Shown here: piece by piece, positions 16,930-26,667 of the stretch
Numbering within the stretch: position 1 is the stretch's first letter
Layout of the letters: each line of letters starts with the position of its first letter
NCBI RefSeq assembly: GCF_030687535.1
Contig: NZ_CP117437.1
Span: forward strand, 1,881,501 to 1,945,500
Length of the DNA: 64,000 nucleotides
Source: Pseudomonas sp. FP2335
GTDB taxonomy: Bacteria; Pseudomonadota; Gammaproteobacteria; Pseudomonadales; Pseudomonadaceae
Reading direction: 5' to 3'
Translations under genes and position numbers: made by a program
Notes under the pieces: generated by a model
Databases searched by the model: none
Seen by the model: the letters and a program-made list of their open reading frames with translations, nothing else
What the model was told of the DNA's origin: nothing

Positions 16930-17469
16930 ATGACCGCCAAGGCAGATGCGCCCTTCGTACCCCTGAACATCGCTGTATTGACCGTCAGCGACACCCGCAC
17001 CCTGGACACCGACACCTCGGGCCAGGTCTTCGTCGACCGCCTCACCGCCGCGGGCCACAACCTGGCCGAGCGTGTGCTGCTCAAGGATGATCTCTACAAG
17101 ATCCGCGCCCAGGTCGCCCACTGGATCGCCGAAGACGTGGTGCAGGTCGTGCTGATCACCGGCGGCACCGGCTTCACCGGCCGCGACAGCACCCCGGAAG
17201 CCGTGAGCTGCCTGCTGGACAAACAAGTCGACGGCTTTGGCGAACTGTTCCGCCAGATCTCCGTGGCCGACATCGGCACCTCCACCGTGCAATCGCGCGC
17301 CCTGGCCGGCCTGGCCAACGGCACCCTGGTGTGCTGCCTGCCGGGTTCGACCAATGCGGTGCGCACCGGCTGGGATGGCATCCTCGCCGAGCAACTGGAC
17401 AACCGTCACCGCCCATGCAATTTCGTACCGCACTTGAAGCAGGCCGAGCCCTGTGAATCCCGTGGGTAA
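16930..17469 (+). CDS. moaB: Molybdopterin adenylyltransferase-like protein MoaB
   Basis: A 179-residue MoaB/Mog-type protein that adenylylates molybdopterin ahead of molybdenum insertion. Signature segments are [15 protein letters not shown] at the N-terminus, [17 protein letters not shown] in the active site, and [17 protein letters not shown] near the end. It overlaps moeA by 17 bases, so the two are co-translated. Divergent mobA lies 76 bases upstream. Confidence 0.95.
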   Translation: MTAKADAPFVPLNIAVLTVSDTRTLDTDTSGQVFVDRLTAAGHNLAERVLLKDDLYKIRAQVAHWIAEDVVQVVLITGGTGFTGRDSTPEAVSCLLDKQVDGFGELFRQISVADIGTSTVQSRALAGLANGTLVCCLPGSTNAVRTGWDGILAEQLDNRHRPCNFVPHLKQAEPCESRG

Positions 17470-18679
17470 GCCCGGCAAGAGCGGTGCGCTGATGCCGGTG
17501 GAAGACGCCTTGGCGCAACTGCTGGCGATGGCCGAGGCCGCGCCGATCCGCGATTTGCAAACGTTGCCCCTGGCCGATTGCGATGGCCGTGTCTTGGCGC
17601 AAGACCTGATCGCCACCCTCGACCTGCCGCCTTGGCCGAACAGCGCCATGGACGGTTACGCCCTGCGCCTGGCCGACTGGAACGGCGAGCCGTTGGTGGT
17701 CAGCCAGCGCATCTTCGCCGGGCAGGCGCCGCAGCCATTGGCCGCCGGCACCTGCGCGCGGATCTTCACCGGTGCACCGGTGCCGGAAGGCGCGGATTGC
17801 GTGGAGATGCAGGAGAACGCCGTGGTCCACGCCGACGAGCGCGTGAGTTTCAGCGAGCCCCTGCACCTCCAGCAGAACATCCGCCCCCAAGGCCAGGAAA
17901 CCACGGTCGGTGAGTTGGTCCTGACTGCAGGCACGCGCCTGGGGCCCGTCGAACTGGGGCTCGCCGCTTCACTCGGGCGCGACCGCCTTGAAGTCATCCG
18001 CCGCCCGCGCGTCGCCGTGCTGTCCACCGGTGACGAACTGATCGAGCCCGGCCTGCCGCTGGGCCCCGGGCAGATCTACAACAGCAACCGTCGTGTGTTG
18101 TGTACCTGGCTTGAGCGCATGGGCTGCGAGGTGATCGACGCCGGCATTCTGCCCGACGATCTGGAGCAGACCCGCTCGCGCCTGGCGGGCCTGGGCAGCG
18201 TTGATCTGATCCTGTCGACGGGCGGTGTGTCGGTCGGCGAGGCGGATTTCCTCGGCATTGCCCTGCGGGAAGAGGGCGAGCTGGCGCTGTGGAAGCTCGC
18301 GATCAAACCAGGCAAGCCGCTGACCTTCGGGCACTTCCGTGGCGTGCCGGTGATTGGCCTGCCGGGCAACCCGGCGTCGACCCTGGTGACGTTTGCGTTG
18401 CTGGCGCGGCCCTACCTGCTGCGCCGCCAAGGGGTGGCGGACGTGGAGCCATTGCGTTTCGAAGTGCCAGTGGGGTTCACGTGGCCCAAACCGGGCAACC
18501 GCCGCGAGTACCTGCGCGGGCGCATCGAGCAGGGCAAGGCGATCATCTACCGCAACCAGAGCTCCGGCGTGCTGCGCAGCGCGGCGTGGGCCGAGGGGTT
18601 GGTGGAGGTGTTGGAAGGGACGATGTTGGCGGAGGGGGATGTGGTCAACTTCATTCCCCTGAGCGAAGTCTTGAACTGA
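17453..18679 (+). CDS. moeA: Molybdopterin molybdenumtransferase
   Basis: A 408-residue MoeA, which inserts molybdate into adenylylated molybdopterin. Motifs include PPWPNSAMDGYALR, RIFTGAPVPEGADCVEMQE, LSTGDELIEPG, LSTGGVSVGEADF and GLPGNPAST. The GTG start overlaps moaB; an internal ATG giving MPVEDALAQLL is a possible later start that would still keep the conserved domain. The gene ends just before a REPIN, which may stabilise the transcript. Confidence 0.95.
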   Translation: MNPVGKPGKSGALMPVEDALAQLLAMAEAAPIRDLQTLPLADCDGRVLAQDLIATLDLPPWPNSAMDGYALRLADWNGEPLVVSQRIFAGQAPQPLAAGTCARIFTGAPVPEGADCVEMQENAVVHADERVSFSEPLHLQQNIRPQGQETTVGELVLTAGTRLGPVELGLAASLGRDRLEVIRRPRVAVLSTGDELIEPGLPLGPGQIYNSNRRVLCTWLERMGCEVIDAGILPDDLEQTRSRLAGLGSVDLILSTGGVSVGEADFLGIALREEGELALWKLAIKPGKPLTFGHFRGVPVIGLPGNPASTLVTFALLARPYLLRRQGVADVEPLRFEVPVGFTWPKPGNRREYLRGRIEQGKAIIYRNQSSGVLRSAAWAEGLVEVLEGTMLAEGDVVNFIPLSEVLN

Positions 18680-18692
18680 ACACAAATCCCCT

Positions 18693-18780
18693 GTGGGAGC
18701 GGGCTTGCTCGCGAATGCGGTGGGTCAGTTGATACATCTGTTAGCTGATACACCGCATTCGCGAGCAAGCCCGCTCCCAC
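18693..18780. repeat. REPIN (paired inverted REP, GTGGGAGC class)
   Basis: Two perfect 30-base inverted arms: 18693-18722 starts GTGGGAGCGGGCTTGC and 18751-18780 is its exact reverse complement. The 28-base centre is partly symmetric. It lies downstream of moeA and of the convergent FlhB-C-like gene. Confidence 0.93.
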
Positions 18781-18808
18781 ATTTGGATTGATGTATGTCT
18801 GGAAGTGC

Positions 18809-19138
18809 TCAGTAGTCGTCGCCACGCTCTGTGATGTCCCGCTCCACCGGCCCCGCATCCGGGTCATATCCCACCGGGAACTTGCCCTTCAACGTCCAGG
18901 CAAACGCAATGATCTCCGCCACCGTGCGGTACAACTCCTCCGGAATGCTATCCCCCAGCTCCATGCGTGCCAGCAGCTTCACCAGCTCGGCATTTTCATA
19001 GATCGGTACTTCATTCTCCCGCGCCAGCTTGAGGATCGCCTCGGCCAGCGCATCGTCACCCTTGGCCGTCAGGGTCGGTGCTTGCTGGCCGTCGTACTTG
19101 AGGGCAATCGCCTGGCGCGGCGGGTTGGCGTTGTTCAT
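18809..19138 (-). CDS. FlhB C-terminal-domain-like protein (EscU/YscU switch family)
   Basis: A 109-residue protein equivalent to the cytoplasmic C-terminal domain of FlhB, the flagellar export switch. It shows AIALKYDGQQAPTLTAKG, ENEVPIYENAELVKLL and IPEELYRTVAEIIAFAW. The autocleavage motif NPTH of FlhB is replaced by NPPR at residues 5-8, so it cannot be processed in the usual way. There are no membrane helices. It overlaps the FliK-like gene by four bases and is likely co-expressed with it. Its role may be in flagellar export regulation, but no other flagellar gene is nearby. Confidence 0.87.
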   Translation of the reverse strand: MNNANPPRQAIALKYDGQQAPTLTAKGDDALAEAILKLARENEVPIYENAELVKLLARMELGDSIPEELYRTVAEIIAFAWTLKGKFPVGYDPDAGPVERDITERGDDY

Positions 19139-20712
19139 GCGGTTTCATCCACCCAGCGTTGCTCCAGTCCGGTTTTCGGCCCGCGTGGCGGGGTGCCGAG
19201 GTGGCAGTCGAGGTCGCCGACGTTAAGGCCCGAGGTGACCAGGCGTTCGCGCAAGTGGCCCAGGTGGCTTTCGATCAAGCTGGCGGTGAACGGCCGGGTC
19301 GCCCAGAGCTGGCTGGACAGTTTGCCCTGGCTCAGTTGCGCCTGGACCTGCAACGGTCCCAGTGGCTCCATGTCGAACGCCAGGTCTACGCGCCAGAGCA
19401 TCTGCCTGGGGTCTTTGCGTTCTTTGCGTTCGGGCTGGTCTTTGTCCGGCGCCGGTTCTTCACGCTGGAACTTGACCTGCAAGGGCACGATGTCCTGCAA
19501 GGTGCGCATGGGGATTTCCAACTGCCAGGTGGTTTGCAGGCGACCATCGGCGGTGGTGCCGGTTTGCTCCAGGCTCGACAGCTGGTGGCTTTGCAGGCGT
19601 GAGATGGCGCCGGCGGCCAGGCGCAGCAGGTTTTCCAGGTCGCCTTCGCCTTCCAGTTTCGCCATCAGCCGTTCGGGCAGCGGGAAACCGGCGGGAGCCT
19701 GGCGGGCGCTGAGCTGGCCGAGGGTGTTCAGCGGGCTGCGTACAAAGTTGGGCAGTACCTGGGCCAGGGTATTGGCGGCGAGGATGGCATTGAGGTTGGT
19801 GCTGGCGGGCAGGGCCGGTAGCAGCTCGGCCACCAGGCGCAGCAGGGCGCCTTTCATGTCCAGCGGTGGAACCCCTGGGTTCTGCCCTGCGAGCAGTTTG
19901 GCTTCAAGAAAGGCGCCGCTGTTCTGGATCACCTGGGCCAGCACTTTCGGATTGCTGACTTGCGCCAAATCGGGCAAAGCAGCCAACAAACGCTCGGCCG
20001 CCGCGCGCAGTTCAGTGGAGGTGCTGTCACTGCGCGGCAGGTTCTGCAACGCAGTGAACACGGCATCCAGTGAGCCTTGGCGGCTATGTTGAGTCGCCAA
20101 CTGCTGGGTGACGGCCAGTTGGTCCTTCAAGCCACTCAGCGGCACGAAATTCAGGGTTTGCGCGTTCTGCACCACGGCGCTGAGCAAGCTGCCGACGCGC
20201 AGCGGCTGGGGGCTTTCCAACGTCAATGTAGCGCCGGCAAGGGTGTTGTTGAGCACCGTCACCAGCGAACGGTAGATCGCCGGTTGCGCTGCGCCCTGGG
20301 GCAGCATCTGGGTGGTCAGCACCTTGGCTTGCAGCAGCGTGCCGACCGGCAACTGCGTGGTGTCGATGCGGGTGAGGGCGGCGACGTTGGCGCTCAGGGC
20401 CTGCTGCAAGCTGATGGTCAGGTTGCCCGCCGGGGTCTGGCTGACCGCCACATTGCTGCCCAACGGCAAGGGTTGCGCGCTGCTGGCTTGCACCAGGGTC
20501 TGGCGGCCGCCGTCGAGGGTCAGCTTGAGCAGCAACTGAAAGGCTTCACCGCCTTGTTTCAGGGCGATGACTTCGGCGTTGGCGGTTTTTCCCGGGGAAA
20601 TCAGCCCGGTCTGCGGTTCCAGCAACTTGAGCAGTTCACCGGTCGCGGGCAGCGGGGCGGGCCCGCCTGTCGAGGCGGGTGGAAGCACAGGAAGGTTGAT
20701 TTCGCCGGTCAT
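19135..20712 (-). CDS. FliK-like flagellar hook-length control protein
   Basis: A 525-residue protein with a low-complexity Leu/Ala/Gln-rich N-terminal and central region and a C-terminal hook-length-control domain (about residues 430-515). The domain includes GPLQVQAQLSQGKLSSQLWA and SHLGHLRERLVTSGLNVGDL. In flagellar FliK this domain switches the export apparatus through FlhB. Pairing with an FlhB-C-like protein fits that mechanism. It stands beside the ccm operon, away from flagellar clusters, so it is a second FliK-like copy. Its substrate is unknown. Confidence 0.85.
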   Translation of the reverse strand: MTGEINLPVLPPASTGGPAPLPATGELLKLLEPQTGLISPGKTANAEVIALKQGGEAFQLLLKLTLDGGRQTLVQASSAQPLPLGSNVAVSQTPAGNLTISLQQALSANVAALTRIDTTQLPVGTLLQAKVLTTQMLPQGAAQPAIYRSLVTVLNNTLAGATLTLESPQPLRVGSLLSAVVQNAQTLNFVPLSGLKDQLAVTQQLATQHSRQGSLDAVFTALQNLPRSDSTSTELRAAAERLLAALPDLAQVSNPKVLAQVIQNSGAFLEAKLLAGQNPGVPPLDMKGALLRLVAELLPALPASTNLNAILAANTLAQVLPNFVRSPLNTLGQLSARQAPAGFPLPERLMAKLEGEGDLENLLRLAAGAISRLQSHQLSSLEQTGTTADGRLQTTWQLEIPMRTLQDIVPLQVKFQREEPAPDKDQPERKERKDPRQMLWRVDLAFDMEPLGPLQVQAQLSQGKLSSQLWATRPFTASLIESHLGHLRERLVTSGLNVGDLDCHLGTPPRGPKTGLEQRWVDETA

Positions 20713-20743
20713 CGTCTACGCCGTCTTGAAGGAAATTGCCCTC

Positions 20744-20770
20744 TTGAGAGTAGGGCATCGCATGTATAAT
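20744..20770 (+). promoter_or_regulatory. Probable sigma-70 promoter for the ccm operon
   Basis: TTGAGA (20744-20749) and a consensus TATAAT (20765-20770) are separated by 15 bases, slightly short of ideal. Transcription would start near 20777 and leave a leader of about 135 bases before ccmA. In that leader, GAGAGC and GCTCTC can pair. No other -10 as good is seen in the divergent gap. Confidence 0.6.
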
Positions 20771-20912
20771 GCCGCCGGTCTGCAAAGAGAGCGCTAAAAA
20801 CCTCACAACTATTTGATCCAGCTCTCTAAAATCGGTCGCCAAAGCCGTTATTGTGCATTTCTCTTTAACGGCCGCTGCACCGCCGACTTGAACCGTAAAG
20901 GCCCGCGATCTT

Positions 20913-21548
20913 TTGACCAGCCCTCTTCTTGAAGCCGTAGCGCTTTCCTGTGAACGCGACCTGCGCCTGTTGTTCGAGCACCTCGACCTGCGGCTGACGG
21001 GCGGCGACATGGTGCAGATCAGCGGCCCCAACGGCAGCGGCAAGACCAGTCTGCTGCGGCTGCTGGCCGGGTTGATGCAACCGACGGCGGGTGAAATCCG
21101 CCTCAACGGCAAGCCCCTGAACGCGCAACGTACTGAACTGGCCCGCAACCTTATCTGGATCGGCCACGCCGCCGGGATCAAGGACGTGCTCACCGCCGAA
21201 GAAAACCTCAGTTGGCTCAGCGCCCTGCATCATCCCGCCTCCCGTGACGCCATCTGGCAGGCCCTCGCCGCCGTCGGCCTCAAGGGCTTCGAAGACGTAC
21301 CCTGTCACACCCTGTCCGCTGGCCAGCAGCGCCGCGTGGCCCTCGCGCGTTTGTACCTGCCGGGCCCGCCGCTGTGGATTCTCGACGAACCCTTCACCGC
21401 CCTCGACAAACAAGGCGTCGCCCAGTTGGAAGAGCACTTGGCCCAACACTGCGAGCAGGGCGGGCTGGTGGTGCTCACCACCCACCACACCCTCGCGCGC
21501 ATGCCCGCCGGTTACCGTGACCTGGACCTGGGCCGGTGGTCGCTATGA
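20913..21548 (+). CDS. ccmA: Cytochrome c maturation ABC ATPase CcmA
   Basis: The 211-residue ATPase of the CcmAB transporter, which with CcmCD releases haem-loaded CcmE in the inner membrane. Walker [12 protein letters not shown], signature [14 protein letters not shown] and Walker [13 protein letters not shown] are intact. The start is a TTG, with AAAGG about eleven bases upstream. No other start exists between the upstream in-frame stop and the conserved domain. It is the first gene of a nine-gene ccm operon, with ccmB overlapping by four bases. Confidence 0.96.
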   Translation: MTSPLLEAVALSCERDLRLLFEHLDLRLTGGDMVQISGPNGSGKTSLLRLLAGLMQPTAGEIRLNGKPLNAQRTELARNLIWIGHAAGIKDVLTAEENLSWLSALHHPASRDAIWQALAAVGLKGFEDVPCHTLSAGQQRRVALARLYLPGPPLWILDEPFTALDKQGVAQLEEHLAQHCEQGGLVVLTTHHTLARMPAGYRDLDLGRWSL

Positions 21549-22213
21549 GTGTGTTTGCCCTGTTGGTCGCCCGCGAAGCCCGGTTGTTATGCCGGCGCCC
21601 GGCCGAGTTGGCCAACCCACTGGTGTTCTTCGCGATTGTCATCGCACTCTTCCCTTTGGCGGTCGGTCCCGAGACTAAACTGTTGCAAACCTTGTCTCCG
21701 GGACTGGTGTGGGTGGCGGCGCTTTTATCGGTGCTGCTCTCGCTGGACGGGCTGTTTCGCAGTGATTTCGAAGACGGTTCCCTGGAGCAGTGGGTCCTTT
21801 CGTCGCACCCCCTGCCTCTACTGGTATTGGCCAAGGTGCTGGCACACTGGGTTTTTTCCGGCTTGGCGCTAGTCTTGCTCTCGCCGCTGCTGGCGCTGAT
21901 GCTCGGTTTGCCCGTCGAATGCCTGCCGATCCTGCTGCTGAGCCTGTTGCTCGGTACGCCGGTCCTCAGTTTGCTGGGGGCGGTGGGCGCGGCGTTGACC
22001 GTGGGTTTGAAGCGCGGCGGGCTGTTGCTGGCCCTGTTGATTCTGCCGTTGTACATCCCGGTGTTGATCCTGGGCAGCGGCGCCTTGCAAGCCGCGCTCA
22101 TGGGCATGCCGGCGACCGGTTACCTCTTGTGGCTTGGCAGCCTGACCGCCCTGGCGGTAACCCTGACACCTTTTGCGATAGCGGCCGGCCTGAAGATCAG
22201 CGTCGGCGAATAA
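21545..22213 (+). CDS. ccmB: Haem exporter permease CcmB
   Basis: A 222-residue inner-membrane protein with six predicted helices and the family sequence [20 protein letters not shown] plus [19 protein letters not shown]. It is the permease partner of CcmA. The ATG overlaps the ccmA stop by four bases, so the two are coupled. A nine-base upstream ATG is less conserved. Confidence 0.96.
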   Translation: MSVFALLVAREARLLCRRPAELANPLVFFAIVIALFPLAVGPETKLLQTLSPGLVWVAALLSVLLSLDGLFRSDFEDGSLEQWVLSSHPLPLLVLAKVLAHWVFSGLALVLLSPLLALMLGLPVECLPILLLSLLLGTPVLSLLGAVGAALTVGLKRGGLLLALLILPLYIPVLILGSGALQAALMGMPATGYLLWLGSLTALAVTLTPFAIAAGLKISVGE

Positions 22214-22291
22214 TGAGGTCTGGCTGATCATTAGCCAGTAAAGACCCTAAGCTGCTTGCGTCGACAAGCGGCAACCGTGATGGAAACAGCA

Positions 22292-23047
22292 ATGAACTGG
22301 ACCTGGTTTCACAAGCTTGGCTCACCCAAATGGTTCTACGGCATCAGCGGCAAGCTGCTGCCGTGGTTGAGCCTCTTCGCCGTGCTGCTGATCGGCATCG
22401 GCCTGGTCTGGGGCCTGGCCTTCGCGCCGCCGGACTATCAGCAAGGTAACAGCTTTCGCATCATCTACATCCACGTGCCGGCCGCGATGCTGGCCCAGTC
22501 CTGCTACGTGATGCTGGCGGTGTGCGGCATCGTCGGCCTGGTCTGGAAGATGAAACTCGCCGATGTCGCCCTGCAATGCGCCGCGCCCATCGGGGCGTGG
22601 ATGACGGCCGTGGCGCTGGTCACCGGGGCGATCTGGGGCAAGCCGACCTGGGGTTCGTGGTGGGTGTGGGATGCGCGACTAACGTCCATGTTGATCCTGC
22701 TGTTCCTGTACTTCGGTCTGATTGCCCTGGGCAATGCGATCAGTAATCGTGACAGTGCCGCCAAGGCCTGCGCGGTGCTGGCGATTGTCGGCGTGATCAA
22801 CATCCCGATCATCAAGTACTCGGTGGAGTGGTGGAACACCCTGCACCAAGGCGCCACCTTCACCCTCACCGAAAAACCGGCAATGCCCGTGGAAATGTGG
22901 GCGCCGCTGCTGTTGATGGTGCTGGGGTTCTACTGCTTTTTCGGCGCGGTGCTGCTGATGCGCATGCGCCTTGAGGTGCTCAAGCGTGAAGCCAGGGCCA
23001 GTTGGGTCAAGGCCGAAGTGCAAAGCTGCCTGGGAGCACGTGGATGA
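22292..23047 (+). CDS. ccmC: Haem lyase component CcmC
   Basis: A 251-residue inner-membrane protein with six helices and the tryptophan-rich haem-handling motif WGTWW-type segment [16 protein letters not shown]. It loads haem onto CcmE in the periplasm. Flanking histidines are in IYIHVPAAM and STEYW-type segments ([12 protein letters not shown]). I chose the ATG giving [12 protein letters not shown]. Two upstream ATGs are possible but add an unconserved leader. The ATG of ccmD overlaps its stop. Confidence 0.95.
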   Translation: MNWTWFHKLGSPKWFYGISGKLLPWLSLFAVLLIGIGLVWGLAFAPPDYQQGNSFRIIYIHVPAAMLAQSCYVMLAVCGIVGLVWKMKLADVALQCAAPIGAWMTAVALVTGAIWGKPTWGSWWVWDARLTSMLILLFLYFGLIALGNAISNRDSAAKACAVLAIVGVINIPIIKYSVEWWNTLHQGATFTLTEKPAMPVEMWAPLLLMVLGFYCFFGAVLLMRMRLEVLKREARASWVKAEVQSCLGARG

Positions 23048-23220
23048 GTTTTGCTTCTTTCAGTGATTTTCTCGCCATGGGCCACCACGGCCTGTACGTC
23101 TGGACGGCCTATGGCATCTGCCTGGCGGTGCTGGCCCTCAACGTCGCCGCGCCGATCCTGGCCCGCAAGCGTTACCTGCAACAAGAGGCGCGTCGTCTGC
23201 GCCGGGAGACCGAAAAGTGA
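23044..23220 (+). CDS. ccmD: Haem exporter small subunit CcmD
   Basis: A 58-residue single-helix membrane protein ([20 protein letters not shown] then a transmembrane segment and a basic tail with [14 protein letters not shown]). CcmD stabilises the CcmC-CcmE complex. It overlaps ccmC and ccmE by four bases on each side, typical of a tightly coupled operon. It is small but in the conserved position. Confidence 0.95.
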   Translation: MSFASFSDFLAMGHHGLYVWTAYGICLAVLALNVAAPILARKRYLQQEARRLRRETEK

Positions 23221-23672
23221 ATCCGCTGCGTAGAAAACGTCTGTTGATCATCCTGGCCATCCTGGCTGGCGTGGGCATTGCCGTGGCCCTGGCCTTGAGC
23301 GCCTTGCAACAGAACATCAACCTGTTCTACACCCCGACCCAGATCGCCAATGGCGAAGCGCCGCTGGATACCCGCATCCGCGCCGGCGGCATGGTCGAGC
23401 AGGGCTCGCTGAAACGCTCCGGCGACTCCCTTGACGTGACCTTCGTGGTCACCGACTTCAGCAAGTCCGTGACCATCAGCTACCGCGGCATCCTCCCGGA
23501 CCTGTTCCGCGAAGGCCAGGGCATCGTCGCCTTGGGCAAGCTCAACGCCGACGGCGTGGTGGTGGCCGATGAAGTGCTGGCCAAGCACGATGAAAAATAC
23601 ATGCCGCCGGAAGTGACCAAGGCCCTGAAAGACAGCGGCCAGTCCGCACCAACGCCCGCCAAGGAGGGTTGA
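23217..23672 (+). CDS. ccmE: Periplasmic haem chaperone CcmE
   Basis: A 151-residue membrane-anchored haem chaperone. It has an N-terminal signal anchor ([19 protein letters not shown]), an OB-fold beta-barrel, and the haem-binding motif [10 protein letters not shown] with the covalent haem histidine at residue 124 and Tyr128. It carries haem from CcmC to the CcmF/H ligation complex. The GTG start overlaps ccmD by four bases. Confidence 0.96.
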   Translation: MNPLRRKRLLIILAILAGVGIAVALALSALQQNINLFYTPTQIANGEAPLDTRIRAGGMVEQGSLKRSGDSLDVTFVVTDFSKSVTISYRGILPDLFREGQGIVALGKLNADGVVVADEVLAKHDEKYMPPEVTKALKDSGQSAPTPAKEG

Positions 23673-23675
23673 GTG

Positions 23676-25664
23676 ATGACGTCCGCACTGTTTATTCCTG
23701 AGTTGGGCCACCTGGCGATGATCATCGCCCTGTGCTTTGCCGTGGTGCAGGCCGTGGTGCCGTTGCTCGGTGCCTGGCGCGGCGACCGCCTGTGGATGAG
23801 CCTGGCGCAGCCGGCTGCCTGGGGCCAGTTTGCCTTCCTGCTGTTCGCGTTTGGCTGCCTGACCTACGCGTTTATGACCGACGATTTTTCCGTCGGCTAC
23901 GTCGCCAATAACTCCAACAGCGCCTTGCCGTGGTACTACAAGTTCAGCGCGGTGTGGGGTGCCCACGAAGGTTCGTTGCTGCTGTGGGCATTGATCCTCG
24001 GCGGCTGGACCTTCGCCGTGTCGGTGTTCTCGCGCCAACTGCCACAAGTCATGTTGGCGCGGGTGCTGGCGGTGATGGGCATGATCAGCATCGGCTTCCT
24101 GCTGTTCCTGATCATGACCTCCAACCCGTTCAGCCGCATCCTGCCGCAGATCCCGGTGGACGGTCACGACCTCAACCCGCTGCTGCAAGACATCGGCCTG
24201 ATCGTGCATCCGCCGATGCTCTACATGGGGTACGTCGGCTTCTCCGTAGCGTTCGCCTTTGCCATCGCCGCCTTGCTCGGCGGGCGTCTCGATGCGGCCT
24301 GGGCGCGCTGGTCGCGGCCATGGACCATCGTCGCCTGGGCGTTCCTCGGCATTGGCATCACCCTCGGTTCGTGGTGGGCGTACTACGAACTCGGCTGGGG
24401 CGGCTGGTGGTTCTGGGACCCGGTGGAAAACGCGTCCTTCATGCCTTGGCTGGTGGGCACGGCGTTGATTCACTCGCTGGCCGTCACCGAAAAGCGCGGC
24501 GTGTTCAAGAGCTGGACCGTGTTGCTGGCCATCGCGGCGTTTTCCCTCAGCCTGCTCGGCACTTTCCTCGTGCGCTCGGGGGTGCTGACCTCGGTGCATG
24601 CGTTTGCGTCTGATCCGGCACGCGGCATCTTCATCCTGATCTTCCTGCTGTTTGTGGTTGGTGGCTCCCTGACCCTGTTCGCCCTGCGCGCGCCGGTGGT
24701 CAAGAGCCAGGTCGGCTTCAACCTGTGGTCGCGGGAAACCCTGCTGCTGGGCAATAACCTGGTGCTGGTGGTGGCGGCGTCGATGATCCTGCTCGGCACC
24801 CTGTACCCGTTGGTGCTGGATGCGCTGAGCGGGGCCAAGCTGTCCGTGGGTCCGCCGTACTTCAACGCGTTGTTTATCCCATTGATGGGCTTGTTGATGG
24901 TGGTGATGGCCGTCGGCGTGCTGGTGCGCTGGAAAGACACCCCGCTGAAATGGCTGGTGGGCATGCTGATGCCGGTGTTGCTCGGCAGCGTGGCCCTAGC
25001 GGTGCTCGCCGGTTTTGCTTACGGCGACTTCAACTGGGCAGTGCTCGCCACTTTCCTGCTCGCCGCCTGGGTGCTGCTGGCCGGCGTGCGCGACATCTTC
25101 GACAAGACCCGCCACAAAGGGTTGATCAAAGGCCTGCCGGGCCTGACCCGCAGCTACTGGGGCATGCAGATCGCGCACATCGGCATCGCCGTGTGTGCCC
25201 TCGGCGTGGTGCTGTCCAGCCAGAACAGTGCCGAGCGCGACTTGCGCCTGGCGCCGGGCGAGTCCATGGACCTGGCCGGTTATCACTTCATCTTCGAAGG
25301 CGCCAAGCACTTCGAAGGGCCGAACTTCACGTCCGACAAAGGCACCGTACGCGTTGTGCGCAACGGTAAGGAAGTGGCGGTGCTGCACCCGGAAAAACGC
25401 CTGTACACCGTGCAGAGCTCGATGATGACCGAAGCCGGGATCGACGCCGGTTTCACCCGTGACCTCTATGTTGCGCTGGGTGAACCCTTGGGCGACGGCG
25501 CCTGGGCGGTGCGGGTGCATGTGAAACCGTTCGTGCGTTGGATCTGGTTCGGCGGTCTGCTCACCGGTTTCGGTGGTTTGCTGGCAGCGCTGGATCGACG
25601 TTATCGGGTCAAGGTCAAGAGCCGGGTGCGTGAAGCCCTCGGCATGCAGGGAGCGGCGGTATGA
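23676..25664 (+). CDS. ccmF: Cytochrome c haem lyase subunit CcmF
   Basis: A 662-residue membrane protein with about fifteen helices and the WWD-type motif ELGWGGWWFWDPVENASFMPW. Histidine ligands lie in segments such as WGAHEGSLLLW and DIGLIVHPPMLYMGY. It transfers haem to apocytochrome CXXCH motifs with CcmH and CcmI. The ATG is preceded by AAGGAGGG; a GTG just before it (23673) is the alternative. It overlaps ccmG by four bases. Confidence 0.96.
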   Translation: MTSALFIPELGHLAMIIALCFAVVQAVVPLLGAWRGDRLWMSLAQPAAWGQFAFLLFAFGCLTYAFMTDDFSVGYVANNSNSALPWYYKFSAVWGAHEGSLLLWALILGGWTFAVSVFSRQLPQVMLARVLAVMGMISIGFLLFLIMTSNPFSRILPQIPVDGHDLNPLLQDIGLIVHPPMLYMGYVGFSVAFAFAIAALLGGRLDAAWARWSRPWTIVAWAFLGIGITLGSWWAYYELGWGGWWFWDPVENASFMPWLVGTALIHSLAVTEKRGVFKSWTVLLAIAAFSLSLLGTFLVRSGVLTSVHAFASDPARGIFILIFLLFVVGGSLTLFALRAPVVKSQVGFNLWSRETLLLGNNLVLVVAASMILLGTLYPLVLDALSGAKLSVGPPYFNALFIPLMGLLMVVMAVGVLVRWKDTPLKWLVGMLMPVLLGSVALAVLAGFAYGDFNWAVLATFLLAAWVLLAGVRDIFDKTRHKGLIKGLPGLTRSYWGMQIAHIGIAVCALGVVLSSQNSAERDLRLAPGESMDLAGYHFIFEGAKHFEGPNFTSDKGTVRVVRNGKEVAVLHPEKRLYTVQSSMMTEAGIDAGFTRDLYVALGEPLGDGAWAVRVHVKPFVRWIWFGGLLTGFGGLLAALDRRYRVKVKSRVREALGMQGAAV

Positions 25665-26197
25665 AGCGTTGGTTGATGGCGATCCCCCTGATCGTGTTTT
25701 TGCTCGGTGCGGTGGTTTTGTATCGTGGCCTCTACCTGGACCCGTCCGAGCTGCCTTCGGCAATGATCGGCAAGCCGTTCCCGGCGTTCAGCCTGCCGAC
25801 CGTGCAAGGCGACAAGACCCTGACCCAGGCCGACCTGCTGGGCAAGCCGGCGCTGGTCAACGTGTGGGGCACCTGGTGCATCTCCTGCCGCGTCGAACAC
25901 CCGGTGCTCAACAAGCTGGCCGAGAAAGGCGTGGTGATCTACGGCATCAACTACAAGGACGACAACGCTGCCGCCCTGAAGTGGCTGGCCGAATTCCACA
26001 ACCCGTACCAGTTGGACATCCGCGACGAAGACGGCAACCTCGGTCTGAATCTCGGCGTGTACGGCGCCCCGGAAACCTTCTTCATTGATGCCAAGGGCGT
26101 GATCCGCGACAAGTACGTCGGCGTGATCGACGAAGTGGTGTGGCGCGAGCAACTGGCCGCCAAGTACCAGGCGCTGGTGGATGAGGCCAAGCCATGA
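25661..26197 (+). CDS. ccmG: Thiol:disulfide interchange protein CcmG/DsbE
   Basis: A 178-residue membrane-tethered periplasmic thioredoxin with an N-terminal anchor (residues 5-20) and active-site WCISC (Cys73 and Cys76) in VNVWGTWCISCRVEHP. It keeps apocytochrome c cysteines reduced for haem attachment, using electrons from a DsbD-like donor. The family motif GVYGAPETFFID is present. It overlaps the flanking genes by four bases on each side. Confidence 0.96.
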   Translation: MKRWLMAIPLIVFLLGAVVLYRGLYLDPSELPSAMIGKPFPAFSLPTVQGDKTLTQADLLGKPALVNVWGTWCISCRVEHPVLNKLAEKGVVIYGINYKDDNAAALKWLAEFHNPYQLDIRDEDGNLGLNLGVYGAPETFFIDAKGVIRDKYVGVIDEVVWREQLAAKYQALVDEAKP

Positions 26198-26667
26198 AGC
26201 GTCTGTTAGCCGCCGCCGTGCTGGCGCTGGGCCTGGCCGGTGTGGCCCACGCGGCCATCGACACCTACCAGTTCGCCAGCGACGCCGAGCGTGAGCGTTT
26301 TCGCGAACTGACCAAGGAATTGCGCTGCCCCAAGTGCCAGAACCAGGACATCGCCGACTCCAACGCGCCCATCGCCGCCGACCTGCGCAAAGAGATCTTC
26401 CGCATGTTGGGGGAGGGCAAGGATAACCAGCAGATCATCGACTTCATGGTTGATCGCTACGGTGACTTCGTGCGCTACAAACCCGCGCTCACTGGCAAGA
26501 CCGCGCTGCTCTGGTTCGGCCCCGCGGGGCTGTTGCTGGCGGGCGTGGTGGTGATGGTGGTGATCATTCGTCGTCGCCGGCCCGCGCCTGACGATGGCTC
26601 CGATGCGCTGTCCCCTGAAGAGCGCAAACGTCTCGACCAATTGCTGGACACCAAGACTGATGATTGA
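26194..26667 (+). CDS. ccmH: Cytochrome c maturation thiol protein CcmH
   Basis: A 157-residue protein with a signal peptide (cleavage after AHA near residue 20), a conserved redox site LRCPKCQNQ (Cys45 and Cys48), and a C-terminal membrane anchor. It participates in apocytochrome reduction and haem ligation with CcmF and CcmI. This is the short CycL form, with the TPR part encoded separately by ccmI. It overlaps ccmI by eight bases. Confidence 0.95.
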   Translation: MKRLLAAAVLALGLAGVAHAAIDTYQFASDAERERFRELTKELRCPKCQNQDIADSNAPIAADLRKEIFRMLGEGKDNQQIIDFMVDRYGDFVRYKPALTGKTALLWFGPAGLLLAGVVVMVVIIRRRRPAPDDGSDALSPEERKRLDQLLDTKTDD

